A stretch of DNA of 64,000 nucleotides from Pontibacillus yanchengensis Y32 (GTDB taxonomy: Bacteria > Bacillota > Bacilli > Bacillales > BH030062). How positions within the stretch are numbered: the stretch's first letter is position 1; every line of letters begins with the position of its first letter. Below are positions 17,889 through 29,750 of this stretch, in pieces. The notes below the pieces were generated by a model. It was not told where the DNA came from and made no database searches. It saw only the letters and a list, made by a program, of their open reading frames with translations. The stretch is taken from the NCBI RefSeq assembly GCF_000770635.1, contig NZ_AVBF01000017.1:1-64000 (forward strand), read 5' to 3'. The position numbers and the translations under genes were made by a program.

Positions 17889-18926
17889 ATGGTTTACTTC
17901 GAAGCCTTAAAACAAATAAAACAAAAACAATTTGATTCGGTTTACTTAATTTATGGTACGGAAAGTTATCTTGTTCAAGATATTCAGCAAGCCATTGTCC
18001 AATATGGATTAACGGAAGAAGAACAAGAAGTCAATTTATCGGTTTATGACCTTGAAGAGTTTCCGATTCAAGAGGTCGTAATGGATGCAGAAACATTTCC
18101 CTTTTTTGGAGAAAGAAAAATTTTATTGTGTAAAAATGCGAGCCTATTTAAGGCCAAGCCAGATAAAATGCAAGTTGAACATGATATGAGCGTGTTGCAA
18201 CAATATTTAACAGAACCAGTTGATTATTCTGTTCTGGTGTTCATTGCTCCATATGAGAAGGTGGATGAGCGAAAAAAAGTTATTAAGCAAATTAAACAAC
18301 AAGGAAAAGTGATTCCTTGTCAATCATTAAAAGAGCATGAAATGACAGATTGGATTCAATCTATAGCAAGAGAATTACATATAAACATAGAGTCTCCTGC
18401 ACTCGATGTATTTATTCAGGAAAATGGGACCAATCTTATGGCGGTACGTAACGAAATTCAGAAGATGGCTTTATATGTAGGAGACGGAGGAACAATTACC
18501 AAAGAAATTGCTGAAATGCTTGCTGCCCATAATCCACAAGCTTCAGCGCTAAAGCTCGTAGATGCAGTAATGAACCAAAATGTTGAACGAGCTATTTTAC
18601 TGTATAAGGATTTAGAAAAACAAAATGAGGAACCTATAGCATTGTTAGCGCTTTTAGCTTCTCAATTCAGATTGATTTACCAATCTAAATTACTGAAACA
18701 AAAAGGCTACACTCAAAACCAAATGGCTCAACAAATAAAGGCACACCCATTTGCAATAAAAATGGCTTTAAAGAGGGAGAGAGGATTCTCGGACGGCCAA
18801 CTTGCTCAAATTACACAACTTCTTACAGAAGCGGATGCTTCTATGAAACAAGGAAGAATGGAAAAAAACCTTTCATTTGAGTTGTTGTTGTATGAATTAA
18901 TACATGTGAAGAAAAATAAAAAGTAA
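17889..18926 (+). CDS. holA: DNA polymerase III subunit delta
   Basis: A 345-residue clamp-loader subunit that opens the beta sliding clamp. The start VYLIYGTESYLVQDIQQAI is typical of HolA, as are LQQYLTEPVDYSVLVFIAP, the helical middle domain (ENGTNLMAVRNEIQKMALY) and the C-terminal collar domain with LKLVDAVMNQNVERAILLY and MKQGRMEKNLSFELLLYEL. GGGGAAGGA stands ahead of the ATG. Single-gene unit with its own terminator. Confidence 0.96.
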   Translation: MVYFEALKQIKQKQFDSVYLIYGTESYLVQDIQQAIVQYGLTEEEQEVNLSVYDLEEFPIQEVVMDAETFPFFGERKILLCKNASLFKAKPDKMQVEHDMSVLQQYLTEPVDYSVLVFIAPYEKVDERKKVIKQIKQQGKVIPCQSLKEHEMTDWIQSIARELHINIESPALDVFIQENGTNLMAVRNEIQKMALYVGDGGTITKEIAEMLAAHNPQASALKLVDAVMNQNVERAILLYKDLEKQNEEPIALLALLASQFRLIYQSKLLKQKGYTQNQMAQQIKAHPFAIKMALKRERGFSDGQLAQITQLLTEADASMKQGRMEKNLSFELLLYELIHVKKNKK

Positions 18927-18933
18927 ATTATGA

Positions 18934-18978
18934 AAAAACTCGGCTAGTGGACCTTAAAGGACCATTAGCCGAGTTTTT
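18934..18978 (+). terminator. terminator of holA
   Basis: A 13-bp outer stem (18934-18946 with 18966-18978) plus an inner paired segment GGACC/GGACC-type arm, ending in five U residues, 8 bp after the holA stop. Confidence 0.9.
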
Positions 18979-19033
18979 CTGGAAACATCGTTTTTAGCTA
19001 GATATAGCTTGTTCTTATCCTATTTTAGAGTAT

Positions 19034-19061
19034 AAAAAAACGACCCTTTTAAAGGATCGTT
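19034..19061 (-). terminator. terminator of rpsT
   Basis: On the minus strand an 8-bp stem with one G-U pair is followed by seven U residues, about 30 bp after the rpsT stop. Confidence 0.8.
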
Positions 19062-19092
19062 TGTTGGTCATAGTAAATGCAATAGTCTTGTC

Positions 19093-19359
19093 TTACGCAG
19101 AAAGGTTTTGAACTTTCTTATGAAGACGAGATTTGTGGCGATTACCATTGTTTCTATGAATAAGGCCTTTGCTTACAGCTTTATCGATCTTACGGAAAGC
19201 TGTTTCAAGAGCATCTTGTGCTTCTTCTTTTTTATCTTCGCTAATAAGACCTTCAACTTTTCTTACAGCAGAACGCATTTCTGTTTTGAAGGAATGGTTC
19301 TTAGTACGTTGGAAACTTTGAGTAACAACACGTTTTTTCGCTTGTTTAATATTTGGCAT
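19093..19359 (-). CDS. rpsT: 30S ribosomal protein S20
   Basis: An 88-residue basic ribosomal protein that binds 16S rRNA early in 30S assembly. Family signatures are the start MPNIKQAKKRVVTQ, the helical middle with SAVRKVE and the ending KGLIHRNNGNRHKSRLHKKV. GGGAGGTG precedes the ATG. It is a single-gene unit placed opposite to holA and gpr, exactly as in B. subtilis. Confidence 0.98.
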   Translation of the reverse strand: MPNIKQAKKRVVTQSFQRTKNHSFKTEMRSAVRKVEGLISEDKKEEAQDALETAFRKIDKAVSKGLIHRNNGNRHKSRLHKKVQNLSA

Positions 19360-19542
19360 ATATCTTTCACCTCCCTGGAGAATTAAGCCTGCTTTATCTA
19401 ATAAGCAACTTCTCGAACAAGAGACATTTTACCAAAGCAGAAGATAGTTTTCAATAGAGATGTGTATGTAAAGATAAATCTCTTAAAATGTATGAACACC
19501 TTCTATCCTGTTTATGCTAATACTAAAACGGAGGTGTCCTTA

Positions 19543-20643
19543 ATGAATATTGATTTAGAGCGATACCAGATACGAACTGATTTAGCTGTAGAAGCAAAAG
19601 AATTAATGGATGAAAAAGAAGATCAAAATACGGATTCAAAGCAAGGGGTCACTGTAAAAGAAAGTACGGATGGTGACATTAAAGTAACATATGTAGATAT
19701 AGATGAAGATGGTGCAGAAAAAACCGGAAAGAAGCCGGGTTCCTATATTACGATTGAATCTCAAGGAATACGTAATCATGATTCTGAGTTACAACATCAT
19801 ACTTCTTCTATCTTCGCTAGAGAGTTAGAGGGTCTTATTAGTAAATCTAACCTTCCAGACGATGCGAGTTGCTTAGTGGTAGGCCTTGGAAACCATAATG
19901 TTACTCCGGATGCATTAGGGCCAATGGTCATGCAAAAGCTTTTAGTTACCAAACATTTGTTCGAATTACAACCAGAACGAGTGGACGAAGGGTTTCGCCC
20001 TGTATCCTCTCTTACTCCAGGAGTAATGGGTGTAACAGGTATAGAAACAAGCGATATCATTTTTGGAGTGATTAACAAGATTAAACCGGATTTTGTTATC
20101 GCTGTTGACGCATTAGCTTCTCGTTCTATTAATCGAGTGAATGCGACGATTCAAATATCTGACACAGGTATCCATCCTGGTTCCGGAGTAGGTAATAAGC
20201 GAAAAGAACTAAGTGTAGATACACTAGGCATTCCTGTTATTGCTGTTGGAGTCCCAACTGTTGTAGATGCAGTAACCATAACAAGTGATACAATCGATTA
20301 CATGCTGAAACACTTTGGAAGAGAATGGAATGAGAAGGGGGATCCATCTAAAGCGTTAACCCCAGCCGGGATGGAGTTTGGTGAGAAGAAACAACTTACA
20401 GAAGAGGACTTACCAAACGAAGAGCAACGAGAGGCAGTGCTCGGAATGATTGGTGGTTTGTCTGAACAGGAAAAACGTTCATTGATTCAGGAGGTATTGA
20501 ATCCATTAGGACATAATCTTATGGTAACCCCTAAAGAGGTAGATGGGTTTATGAAAGACATGGCTCATGTAATTGCAACTGGAATGAATGCTGCGTTGCA
20601 TGAATCAGTAGACCCTACTAATGATGGTTCGTTTACGAGGTAG
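19543..20643 (+). CDS. gpr: spore germination protease GPR
   Basis: Degrades small acid-soluble spore proteins during germination. The 366-residue zymogen begins [20 protein letters not shown], whose N-terminal peptide is removed by self-cleavage in the developing spore. The catalytic core includes [32 protein letters not shown] and [16 protein letters not shown], all typical of family A25 proteases. The ATG at 19543 follows CGGAGGTG; the frame is open further upstream without a binding site. A forespore (SigF/SigG) promoter is expected but was not pinned down. Confidence 0.97.
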   Translation: MNIDLERYQIRTDLAVEAKELMDEKEDQNTDSKQGVTVKESTDGDIKVTYVDIDEDGAEKTGKKPGSYITIESQGIRNHDSELQHHTSSIFARELEGLISKSNLPDDASCLVVGLGNHNVTPDALGPMVMQKLLVTKHLFELQPERVDEGFRPVSSLTPGVMGVTGIETSDIIFGVINKIKPDFVIAVDALASRSINRVNATIQISDTGIHPGSGVGNKRKELSVDTLGIPVIAVGVPTVVDAVTITSDTIDYMLKHFGREWNEKGDPSKALTPAGMEFGEKKQLTEEDLPNEEQREAVLGMIGGLSEQEKRSLIQEVLNPLGHNLMVTPKEVDGFMKDMAHVIATGMNAALHESVDPTNDGSFTR

Positions 20644-20766
20644 TTGAAATTGCTTAAAGAATAAGCGAGCGGCCTGAGCTTTTGTTTAAAAAAGAAAGGT
20701 TCTACTTTCTCTTTTTTCTACATAATGTTTACTAGAGTTGCTAGAAAAAGGAGAAAGGGTGGAACC

Positions 20767-21933
20767 ATGAATTCAAAAGGAGTCTCCCTCATTCGTGAAG
20801 AGATGAAAAAATGGTATAAACGCAGTAGTTTTTATATGATTGCCATCATAGCATTATTTTTGTTTGCTGGTATTTTAACATCAATCCAACCAGCTTATAG
20901 ATTATCCTCTTCGACTCTTCATCAGTGGACAAGTCAAATAAATGGTTCTTCCTTCTTACACTTAATGGGGATGGAAAATCGCATATTTAAGACAGCTTAT
21001 CCGGAAGACCAGGAGGATATTAAAGTCTCTGAAGTTGTATTTCAAATGGCAACTAGTATAAAACCAAATGATCCAAGAACATTATTGGGGCGTGAAATCC
21101 CTGGATTTTCTTCATATGATGGAGAAATCATTGTTGCAGGTAAAGGCACTGATTATACCAATATGCCAATCGAATCGTCTCCACCAATGGAAGTATTCGA
21201 GACGGAAAAAGAAGCAGTTATCAAAGAAGAAACATCAACAGAGGATAAAGCACCTGATAAGAACCCTGTCCAGACCACCGGTGAGAGGGATGTTGTTTTT
21301 ATTTACCATACACATAACAGGGAATCTTTCTTACCTTTACTACCAGCCGGAACCGTAGCTGATGAAGCTTTTCATTCAAAAGCAAATATTACGATGGTAG
21401 GAGAGAGATTAGCTAAAGGATTAGAAGAAAACGGAATAGGGACGAATGTTGATAAGACGGATATTACGAAAAAGCTTAAAGAGAAGAACATGGAGTATTA
21501 TCAGTCCTATGCTGCTTCACGTCCAATCATCCAGGAAGCTATTAAACAGGATGGGAATTTACAATTCTTCTTTGACTTACACAGGGATTCCTTAGGAAAA
21601 GAACTTACTACTATAGAACTTAACGGAAAGAGTTATGCTAAGACCGTATTTGTCATTGGGGGAGAGTATGCCCGTTACGAACAGAATCTTAAACTTGCTA
21701 ATGATTTGCATAAGGCAATAGAAAAAAAGTATCCAGGATTGAGTAGAGGAGTCATTACGAAAAAAGGTGCTACAACTAATGGGAAGTTCAATCAGGATTT
21801 ATCACAAAATGCTGTACTGATAGAGTTTGGTGGAGTAGAAAATAACCTTGATGAATTGTATAGAAGCGCAGATGCCATAGCAGAAGTTTTTAGTGATTTT
21901 TATTGGAAGGCTGAAAAAGTGAACGGAAATTAA
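20767..21933 (+). CDS. spoIIP: stage II sporulation protein P (SpoIIP)
   Basis: Cell-wall amidase/endopeptidase acting with SpoIID and SpoIIM to thin septal peptidoglycan and drive engulfment. The 388-residue protein has an N-terminal membrane anchor (about residues 20-40), a variable Ser/Glu-rich linker and a C-terminal amidase domain. Zinc-ligand and catalytic motifs visible are IYHTHNRESF, FFDLHRDS and VLIEFGGVENN. The ATG at 20767 follows AAAGGGTGG. gpr, spoIIP and yqxA are clustered as in other Bacillaceae. Confidence 0.96.
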   Translation: MNSKGVSLIREEMKKWYKRSSFYMIAIIALFLFAGILTSIQPAYRLSSSTLHQWTSQINGSSFLHLMGMENRIFKTAYPEDQEDIKVSEVVFQMATSIKPNDPRTLLGREIPGFSSYDGEIIVAGKGTDYTNMPIESSPPMEVFETEKEAVIKEETSTEDKAPDKNPVQTTGERDVVFIYHTHNRESFLPLLPAGTVADEAFHSKANITMVGERLAKGLEENGIGTNVDKTDITKKLKEKNMEYYQSYAASRPIIQEAIKQDGNLQFFFDLHRDSLGKELTTIELNGKSYAKTVFVIGGEYARYEQNLKLANDLHKAIEKKYPGLSRGVITKKGATTNGKFNQDLSQNAVLIEFGGVENNLDELYRSADAIAEVFSDFYWKAEKVNGN

Positions 21934-21947
21934 GGAGTTGACGAAGA

Positions 21948-22298
21948 ATGGTACGCTTCACAGTGACGTTTCTTATCATGGTCATCCTGTTCATGAGCGG
22001 AGTATTGTTAGGGATGAATCAAGCAAGTCTTGGGATGATTCAAATGCGAGGTTTTTCCGATACGAATTTTCATGAAGCAATTAAGACCCAACAACCTACT
22101 TCAAGCAATTATGAAGTGGAAGTATTAGGCAAAGAGTTCCAACAAGTACCTGTAGAAGAAAAACAACAGGTGTATGCTGATATGCAAATTACACATGGTG
22201 TGCAGAAATTAGCATTCACGTTGGAAAAAGGCGTCAAATGGGTGTATAATACCATGATTTTTGTAGTGTACCAGCTCGTCCAAGTCTTTTTTGCATAA
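21948..22298 (+). CDS. yqxA: YqxA family protein (DUF3679)
   Basis: A 116-residue protein with an N-terminal membrane helix or signal anchor (VRFTVTFLIMVILFMSGVLLG) written here as residues 2-22, and a hydrophobic C-terminal tail (MIFVVYQLVQVFFA). It lies 14 bp after spoIIP, as in B. subtilis, and ends at a terminator. The function is unknown; coexpression with spoIIP suggests sporulation. Confidence 0.9.
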   Translation: MVRFTVTFLIMVILFMSGVLLGMNQASLGMIQMRGFSDTNFHEAIKTQQPTSSNYEVEVLGKEFQQVPVEEKQQVYADMQITHGVQKLAFTLEKGVKWVYNTMIFVVYQLVQVFFA

Positions 22299-22302
22299 TA
22301 GG

Positions 22303-22331
22303 AGCGTTTGCCTGTTGGCAAGCGCTTTTTA
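22303..22331 (+). terminator. terminator of spoIIP-yqxA
   Basis: Stem 22303-22312 with 22317-22326 around a TGTT loop, ending in five U residues, directly after yqxA. Confidence 0.88.
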
Positions 22332-22431
22332 AGTTGTATAGAAAAACCTCGCTACACTTGCGCCCGCGCTTTTATTTATTGTCTAGCGTAATATAAAATG
22401 TTGAATTGTTTTTAAACTTAATTAGTTTAGA

Positions 22432-22553
22432 CGCAACGTCCTGCTCCCAATGATTAATAGACTTCCTGTGAAGTGAACACCAGTTCGCTACTCTTCATGT
22501 AAGTTGCAGTATATACGTCGCTAAATAAAAGCCCTGAGCTTTAGTTCTTTCAG
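22432..22553. repeat. decayed copy of a Bacillaceae interspersed repeat
   Basis: The ends resemble the better preserved element at 37797-38022: a left part with GTCCTGCTCCC...GACTTCCTG and a right part with CGTCGCTA...CCTGAGCTT(T)AGTTCT. The middle has diverged. It fills the gap between yqxA and lepA, which otherwise holds no gene. Confidence 0.5.
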
Positions 22554-22631
22554 TTTTCGTTGAAGTATTGGCTTCACATTGCTATAATCAATGCTAGTGA
22601 TTGTTGCGGAACCAAAGTAGGAGTGATAAAT

Positions 22632-24458
22632 GTGAGTAACGACATGATTAAACAAGAAAATGTGCGTAATTTTTCGATTATAGCTCATATAGACCACGGT
22701 AAATCAACATTAGCAGACCGTATTTTAGAAAAAACAAAGGCTTTAACGGATCGCGAAATGAAAGAACAATTTCTAGATGCGATGGATTTAGAGCGTGAAC
22801 GTGGAATTACAATTAAATTGAATGCTGTACAGCTTCGATATGAATCTCAACATACTGGGGAAGACTATCTCTTTCACCTTATTGATACACCGGGACACGT
22901 AGACTTTACGTATGAAGTATCTCGTAGTTTAGCTGCTTGTGATGGTGTTATTTTAGTGGTAGATGCCGCTCAAGGTATTGAAGCACAAACATTAGCAAAT
23001 TTATACTTAGCACTTGATAATGACCTTGAAATTATTCCGGTTATTAATAAAGTTGATCTACCGGCAGCTGACCCTGAAGGTGTTTCAAAAGAAATTGAGG
23101 ACCTTCTTGGTGTCACAAGTGATGAAGTATTGTGGGCTTCTGCAAAAGCTGGCAAAGGCATTAATGAAATTCTTGAAGCTATTGTACATCGAGTACCAGC
23201 TCCTGAAGGCAATCCTGATGACCCATTAAAAGCATTGATTTTTGATTCTCTGTATGATCCATATCGCGGGGTTATTGCATCTATCAGTGTTAAAGAAGGA
23301 ACAGTTAAAGTTGGTCAACGTATTCGTATGATGCAAACAGGTAAGGAATTTGAGGTTAATGAACTTGGAGTATTTAACCCTAAACCTACCGCCAAAGATC
23401 AACTAACTGTAGGCGATGTAGGCTTCTTAACTGCCTCTATTAAGAACGTGAGTGATTCACGAGTTGGTGATACGATTACTAGTGCTAATAAACCAGCAGC
23501 AGAACCACTACCAGGTTATAAGAAATTGAATCCTATGGTATTCTGCGGTTTATTCCCAGTGGATGCTAGTAATTATAATGACCTGCGTGAGGCATTAGAG
23601 CGTCTTGAGTTAAATGACTCGTCTTTACAATATGAAGCAGAGACATCTCAAGCACTTGGTTTCGGTTTCCGTTGTGGTTTCTTAGGTCTCTTGCACATGG
23701 AGATTATCCAAGAACGTATTGAGCGTGAATTCGGTATTCAAATGATTACGACAGCACCAAGTGTTATTTATGAAGTTGAATCTGTAGATGGGGAAGAGTT
23801 TACTGTTGATAATCCATCTCTAATGCCAGATCCTCAATCCATTAAAGAGGTGCGTGAACCATTTGTAAATGCAACTATTATGGTTCCCAACGAATACGTA
23901 GGCTCTGTTATGGAAATTTGCCAGAAAAAACGTGGAACATTCCAAGACATGGAATATTTAGACGATAATCGAGTGAACATTACCTACGAGATTCCGTTAT
24001 CTGAAATCGTATATGATTTCTTTGATCAATTAAAATCTCAAACAAAAGGGTATGCATCTTTCGATTATGAGTTAGAAGGGTATAAAGCTTCTAATCTTGT
24101 GAAAATGGACATCTGGTTGAACGGCGATACGATTGATGCGCTGTCCTTCATTGTCCACCGAGATTTTGCTTTTGAACGTGGTAAAGCCATTACCCATAAA
24201 TTAAAAGATTTAATTCCAAGACAACAATTTGAGGTACCAGTCCAAGCTGCCATTGGAAATAAGATTGTTGCTCGTTCTACCATTAAGGCAATGCGTAAAA
24301 ACGTATTAGCAAAATGTTATGGCGGGGATATAACTCGTAAGCGTAAACTTCTAGAGAAGCAAAAAGAAGGTAAAAAACGAATGAAAATGGTAGGATCAGT
24401 AGAGGTACCACAAGAAGCGTTTATGGCCGTGCTTGAAATGGATACAGACAACGATTAA
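22632..24458 (+). CDS. lepA: translation elongation factor 4 (LepA)
   Basis: Ribosome-binding GTPase of 608 residues. G1 is AHIDHGKST (18-26), G2 includes [13 protein letters not shown]3 DTPGHVDF, G4 NKVDLP; then come EF-G-like domains and the LepA-specific C-terminal domain ([12 protein letters not shown] near the end). The GTG at 22632 follows AGGAG with 8-bp spacing and gives the usual length; the frame is open 72 bp further upstream without a binding site. Confidence 0.97.
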   Translation: MSNDMIKQENVRNFSIIAHIDHGKSTLADRILEKTKALTDREMKEQFLDAMDLERERGITIKLNAVQLRYESQHTGEDYLFHLIDTPGHVDFTYEVSRSLAACDGVILVVDAAQGIEAQTLANLYLALDNDLEIIPVINKVDLPAADPEGVSKEIEDLLGVTSDEVLWASAKAGKGINEILEAIVHRVPAPEGNPDDPLKALIFDSLYDPYRGVIASISVKEGTVKVGQRIRMMQTGKEFEVNELGVFNPKPTAKDQLTVGDVGFLTASIKNVSDSRVGDTITSANKPAAEPLPGYKKLNPMVFCGLFPVDASNYNDLREALERLELNDSSLQYEAETSQALGFGFRCGFLGLLHMEIIQERIEREFGIQMITTAPSVIYEVESVDGEEFTVDNPSLMPDPQSIKEVREPFVNATIMVPNEYVGSVMEICQKKRGTFQDMEYLDDNRVNITYEIPLSEIVYDFFDQLKSQTKGYASFDYELEGYKASNLVKMDIWLNGDTIDALSFIVHRDFAFERGKAITHKLKDLIPRQQFEVPVQAAIGNKIVARSTIKAMRKNVLAKCYGGDITRKRKLLEKQKEGKKRMKMVGSVEVPQEAFMAVLEMDTDND

Positions 24459-24466
24459 TGTACTAC

Positions 24467-24499
24467 AAAACCGCAGGAGGAACTTCTTGCGGTTTTTGT
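24467..24499 (+). terminator. terminator of lepA
   Basis: Inverted repeat ACCGCAGGAGG/CTTCTTGCGGT with small mismatches and a U-tract, just after the lepA stop. Confidence 0.85.
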
Positions 24500-24583
24500 A
24501 ACGTTTGAGGTTGTTTTACTTGCGCAAAGACGCTTACCCAAAACTAAGGCGTTTTTACACTTAGATAAAGGAATGTGACTAGC

Positions 24584-25735
24584 ATGATATCTTCTGTATA
24601 TATTCATATACCATTCTGCCAACAAATCTGCCATTATTGCGATTTTACTAAGTTTTTCTATAACAAAGAATTAGCTGATCAGTATTTAGATGCATTGGAT
24701 CGAGAGATAGAAGAAGAAGTTGGTAAGAATCAAATGTATATGCGAACCATCTTTGTGGGTGGAGGAACACCTACAGCATTAAACTATACTCAGCTAGAGC
24801 AACTTCTTAAGACCATCTCGGAGTCTTTTGATGTCGAAAATTGCGAAGAGTACACGTTTGAAGCAAATCCTGGAGAGTTTGATGAAAAGAAATTAGCTCT
24901 ATTAAAGTATTACGGGGTAAATCGAATTTCGTTTGGAGTCCAGGTATTTGATGATCAAATGCTAGAAAAGCTCGGTCGTAATCATCGAGTGAAGGATGTA
25001 TATGATAATCTACGTCATTTTGAAAAGCTTGATTTTGAAAATGTATCAGTAGATTTAATTTATGGTTTACCTGGTCAAACAGTTGAGCATTTTCAACGAA
25101 CGGTAGATGAAGCGATTCGTTTGGATTTGCCTCATTATTCTTCTTATTCCTTACAAATTGAGCCTAAAACAGTGTTTTACCAACGGCATAAGAAAGGTAA
25201 ACTTCATAAGCCAATGGAAGATGATGAAGCTCAGATGTATGAATTACTCGTAAGAGATATGGAGTATAATGGTGTACATCAATATGAGATTAGTAATTTT
25301 GCTAAACCAGGTTTTGAAAGTAAGCATAATTTAACCTATTGGAATAATGATTATTATTATGGTTTTGGTTCAGGAGCTCATGGGTATTTACCTGGGAAAC
25401 GAACTGTAAATATTCGTCCATTGCCTCAATATATTAAGAAGGCAATGGAAGATGGGAAGCCTATTCTTCATGAAGAGCCCATTCATCAGAAGGAAAGAAT
25501 AGAAGAGCAAATGTTTCTTGGGCTACGAAAAGCTGAAGGTGTTTCCAAGAGCGTGTTTCAGGACCGTTTTGGAAGGTCGTTATCTTCTTTATACCAGGAA
25601 GAATTAGATTATTTAAAACAAAAAGAATGGATAGAAGAATCTGGTGATTTCATTCGGATTACTCCACAAGGTAGGCTGTTTGGAAACAATGTGTTTCAAG
25701 AATTCCTACTAGAGGATGAAAAGCTTCAAGACTAG
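24584..25735 (+). CDS. hemW: radical SAM protein HemW (heme chaperone)
   Basis: A 383-residue coproporphyrinogen III oxidase-like protein. The radical SAM cluster motif is CQQICHYC (C12, C16, C19), followed by GGGTP. The fourth-position residue typical of true HemN is not the pattern here, and HemW proteins act as heme-binding chaperones rather than oxidases (family knowledge). The ATG at 24584 is chosen for the N-terminus ISSVYIHIPFC; a GTG 9 bp upstream is possible. Confidence 0.93.
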   Translation: MISSVYIHIPFCQQICHYCDFTKFFYNKELADQYLDALDREIEEEVGKNQMYMRTIFVGGGTPTALNYTQLEQLLKTISESFDVENCEEYTFEANPGEFDEKKLALLKYYGVNRISFGVQVFDDQMLEKLGRNHRVKDVYDNLRHFEKLDFENVSVDLIYGLPGQTVEHFQRTVDEAIRLDLPHYSSYSLQIEPKTVFYQRHKKGKLHKPMEDDEAQMYELLVRDMEYNGVHQYEISNFAKPGFESKHNLTYWNNDYYYGFGSGAHGYLPGKRTVNIRPLPQYIKKAMEDGKPILHEEPIHQKERIEEQMFLGLRKAEGVSKSVFQDRFGRSLSSLYQEELDYLKQKEWIEESGDFIRITPQGRLFGNNVFQEFLLEDEKLQD

Positions 25736-25816
25736 CAATGGATAGAAGGTGTTGCTAAAAGAGGGCTCGTTGGAACCTGAGATGCTTTTTCTATGTATGA
25801 TGTGAATCGAAATATA

Positions 25817-25844
25817 AAGAAATTCGCATGTTTGCGAATTTCTT
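25817..25844. terminator. terminator-like hairpin after hemW
   Basis: Perfect 12-bp stem (25817-25828 with 25833-25844) with a 4-nt loop, roughly 80 bp after the hemW stop and upstream of the hrcA promoter. Confidence 0.7.
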
Positions 25845-25865
25845 GTATTTCTGAAATAAATATCG

Positions 25866-25894
25866 TTGACAATGGAAAAGGCATTTGATAACTT
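25866..25894 (+). promoter_or_regulatory. SigA promoter of the hrcA-dnaK operon
   Basis: A perfect -35 TTGACA and a -10-like TAACTT with 17-bp spacing lie immediately upstream of the CIRCE operator, where the B. subtilis heat-shock promoter lies. Confidence 0.7.
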
Positions 25895-25904
25895 AATATT
25901 AGAT

Positions 25905-25931
25905 TTAGCACTCAGTAACATCGAGTGCTAA
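25905..25931. promoter_or_regulatory. CIRCE operator (HrcA binding site)
   Basis: The consensus CIRCE inverted repeat TTAGCACTC-N9-GAGTGCTAA is present without mismatch, just upstream of hrcA. HrcA dimers bind it and repress the operon until heat shock titrates GroE (established for Bacillus). Confidence 0.97.
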
Positions 25932-25945
25932 CAGAGGTGATCATC

Positions 25946-26989
25946 ATGTTGACTGAAAGACAATTACTCATATTGCAAGTGATTATTGATGATTTCATCG
26001 ACTCAGCGCAGCCTGTTGGTTCTCGGGCTATTTCCAAAAAGGAAAAAGTCTCTTATAGTTCAGCTACTATCCGAAATGAGATGGCTGACTTGGAAGAAAT
26101 GGGTTTTCTTGAAAAAACACATTCTTCTTCAGGACGTGTTCCTTCAGAGAAAGGGTATCGATTTTATGTGGATCATTTAATGTCACCCTTTCATTTACCA
26201 AGGTCAGATATCTCGTTTGTTCAGGAAGCTTTCACCAATCAATTGGTTGAGTTCGAAAGAGTAGTCCAGCAATCAGCACGTGTTTTATCAGATTTAACAA
26301 ACTATACTTCCATTATTTTAGGTCCTGAAGTTTATGAAACAAGATTAAAGCAGCTTCAGATTATACCGTTATCTAATTATTCTGCAGTTGCGATACTTGT
26401 CACGAATACGGGGCATGTTGAACATCGTTCTTTTACGATTCCAGTAGAGATTCATTCTAGTGATTTGGAGAAGATGGTCAACATTTTAAACAAAAAATTG
26501 TATGGTGTACCGATTATTCATTTGCATCGCAAATTAAACTCTGAAATTTCAGAGTTGTTACGACAACATACGGATGAATTTGATAAAGCATACAAGTATT
26601 TGCAGGCGGCTCTTTTTGAAGAACAGCCAGTTAAACTGTATGTAGGTGGAAAAACTAATATTTTAATGCAGCCTGAATTCAAGGATATTGAAAAAGTTCG
26701 TTCTTTATACTCTATGATTGAGGAAGAAGCAGAGATTGCGCATCTTTTAAGACATGAATCAGATGAAATCAAGGTCACAATTGGTCAAGAGAATGAAGTC
26801 AAAGCAATGAAAGATTGTAGTCTCATTACAGCGTCTTATTCATTAGGCGATGAGCAGATGGGAACCATTGCATTATTAGGTCCAACAAGGATGGAATATT
26901 CAAAAGTTATTTCCCTTTTAAGCCTTTTATCTAACAGAATGTCACAAACATTTCATTCATGGTATCAAAATGGTGAAAATGGGGAATAA
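25946..26989 (+). CDS. hrcA: heat-inducible transcription repressor HrcA
   Basis: A 347-residue repressor of class I heat-shock genes. The N-terminal winged helix covers about residues 1-75 (LTERQLLILQVIIDDFI, SSATIRNEMADLEEMGFLEK, HSSSGRVPSEKGYR), followed by the GAF-like dimerisation domain. The ATG at 25946 follows AGAGGTGAT, 14 bp beyond the CIRCE operator; the frame opens at a GTG inside the operator, which is unlikely to be used. Autoregulated through CIRCE. Confidence 0.97.
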   Translation: MLTERQLLILQVIIDDFIDSAQPVGSRAISKKEKVSYSSATIRNEMADLEEMGFLEKTHSSSGRVPSEKGYRFYVDHLMSPFHLPRSDISFVQEAFTNQLVEFERVVQQSARVLSDLTNYTSIILGPEVYETRLKQLQIIPLSNYSAVAILVTNTGHVEHRSFTIPVEIHSSDLEKMVNILNKKLYGVPIIHLHRKLNSEISELLRQHTDEFDKAYKYLQAALFEEQPVKLYVGGKTNILMQPEFKDIEKVRSLYSMIEEEAEIAHLLRHESDEIKVTIGQENEVKAMKDCSLITASYSLGDEQMGTIALLGPTRMEYSKVISLLSLLSNRMSQTFHSWYQNGENGE

Positions 26990-27166
26990 ATGAAAAAGTT
27001 GAAGAAACTTCTTGCAACCTTATAAACGCAGCATAAATAAGTAGCGTCTATAAGGTTTGCGAAATATTCATGTGTCTTCAAGTTTTTATGGTTTAGTTCA
27101 TAACCATTTTCTGATATATTCGTAAATGGTGCGTAACAACCCCGTTTACTAGAGGAGGTGACAAAC

Positions 27167-27727
27167 ATGGACGAGAATAAACAAAGATCCGAAGAAATGG
27201 AAGATCAAGAAAACGTTGAACAAGAAGAGGTAATTGATCATCCTGAACAGGAAGTGGTTGAAGAAACCAATCCAGCTAGTAACGAAGTAGAACAGTTAAG
27301 GCAAGAAAAAGACGAAACGTACCAACGTTTGTTACGCTTGCAAGCTGATTATGATAATTTCCGTCGTCGTTCTCAAAAAGAACGTGAAAACGACCTAAAA
27401 TATAAATCTCAGGATTTAGTGGAAGAGCTTTTACCAATTGTTGATAACTTTGAACGTGCTCTACAAACAGACGTTCAAGATGATTCTGCAAAAAGCTTTG
27501 TAGAAGGTATGAACATGGTGTACCGTCAGCTTAAAGATGCTTTAAATAAGCAGGGTGTAGAAGAAATTCCTGCTGTAGGAGAAGAATTTGATCCAAATAT
27601 GCATCAAGCTGTTATGCAAGTTGATGATGAAAATTATGGTTCCAATGTAGTGGTTGAAGAGCTACAAAAAGGGTACAAGCTTAAAGATCGAGTGATTCGT
27701 CCTTCAATGGTGAAGGTAAATCAATAA
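27167..27727 (+). CDS. grpE: nucleotide exchange factor GrpE
   Basis: Releases ADP from DnaK. The 186-residue protein has an acidic N-terminal tail (EMEDQENVEQEEVIDHPEQ), a long coiled coil (VEQLRQEKDETYQRLLRLQ, YDNFRRRSQKERE) and the C-terminal beta domain with GEEFDPNMHQAVMQVDDE and RPSMVKVN. A very strong AGAGGAGGTG precedes the ATG at 27167. Part of the hrcA-grpE-dnaK-dnaJ operon. Confidence 0.97.
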   Translation: MDENKQRSEEMEDQENVEQEEVIDHPEQEVVEETNPASNEVEQLRQEKDETYQRLLRLQADYDNFRRRSQKERENDLKYKSQDLVEELLPIVDNFERALQTDVQDDSAKSFVEGMNMVYRQLKDALNKQGVEEIPAVGEEFDPNMHQAVMQVDDENYGSNVVVEELQKGYKLKDRVIRPSMVKVNQ

Positions 27728-29599
<1,872 letters not shown>

Positions 29600-29615
29600 G
29601 TTGAACTACAGGTAG

Positions 29616-29655
29616 AAAAAGTCAAAGTCAGGATTTTCTTGACTTTGACTTTTTT
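29616..29655 (+). terminator. intra-operon terminator after dnaK
   Basis: A 15-bp stem (AAAAAGTCAAAGTCA with its complement) followed by U residues separates dnaK from dnaJ. It may cause partial termination and lower expression of the downstream genes, or dnaJ may have its own promoter. Confidence 0.8.
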
Positions 29656-29750
29656 ACTGAATAACGTAAAATGTTAGTGACCTTTGAAATAGGATAGCCA
29701 ATCATGTTAATATAAACTTTATGCAGTAAGAGTCGGGAGAGTGATCGTCA

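Noticed and set aside
20645-20700. Possible end of another interspersed repeat (GAGCGGCCTGAGCTTTTGTT)
   Set aside because: Only about 20 bp resemble the repeat end at 37997-38012; too little to call a copy.
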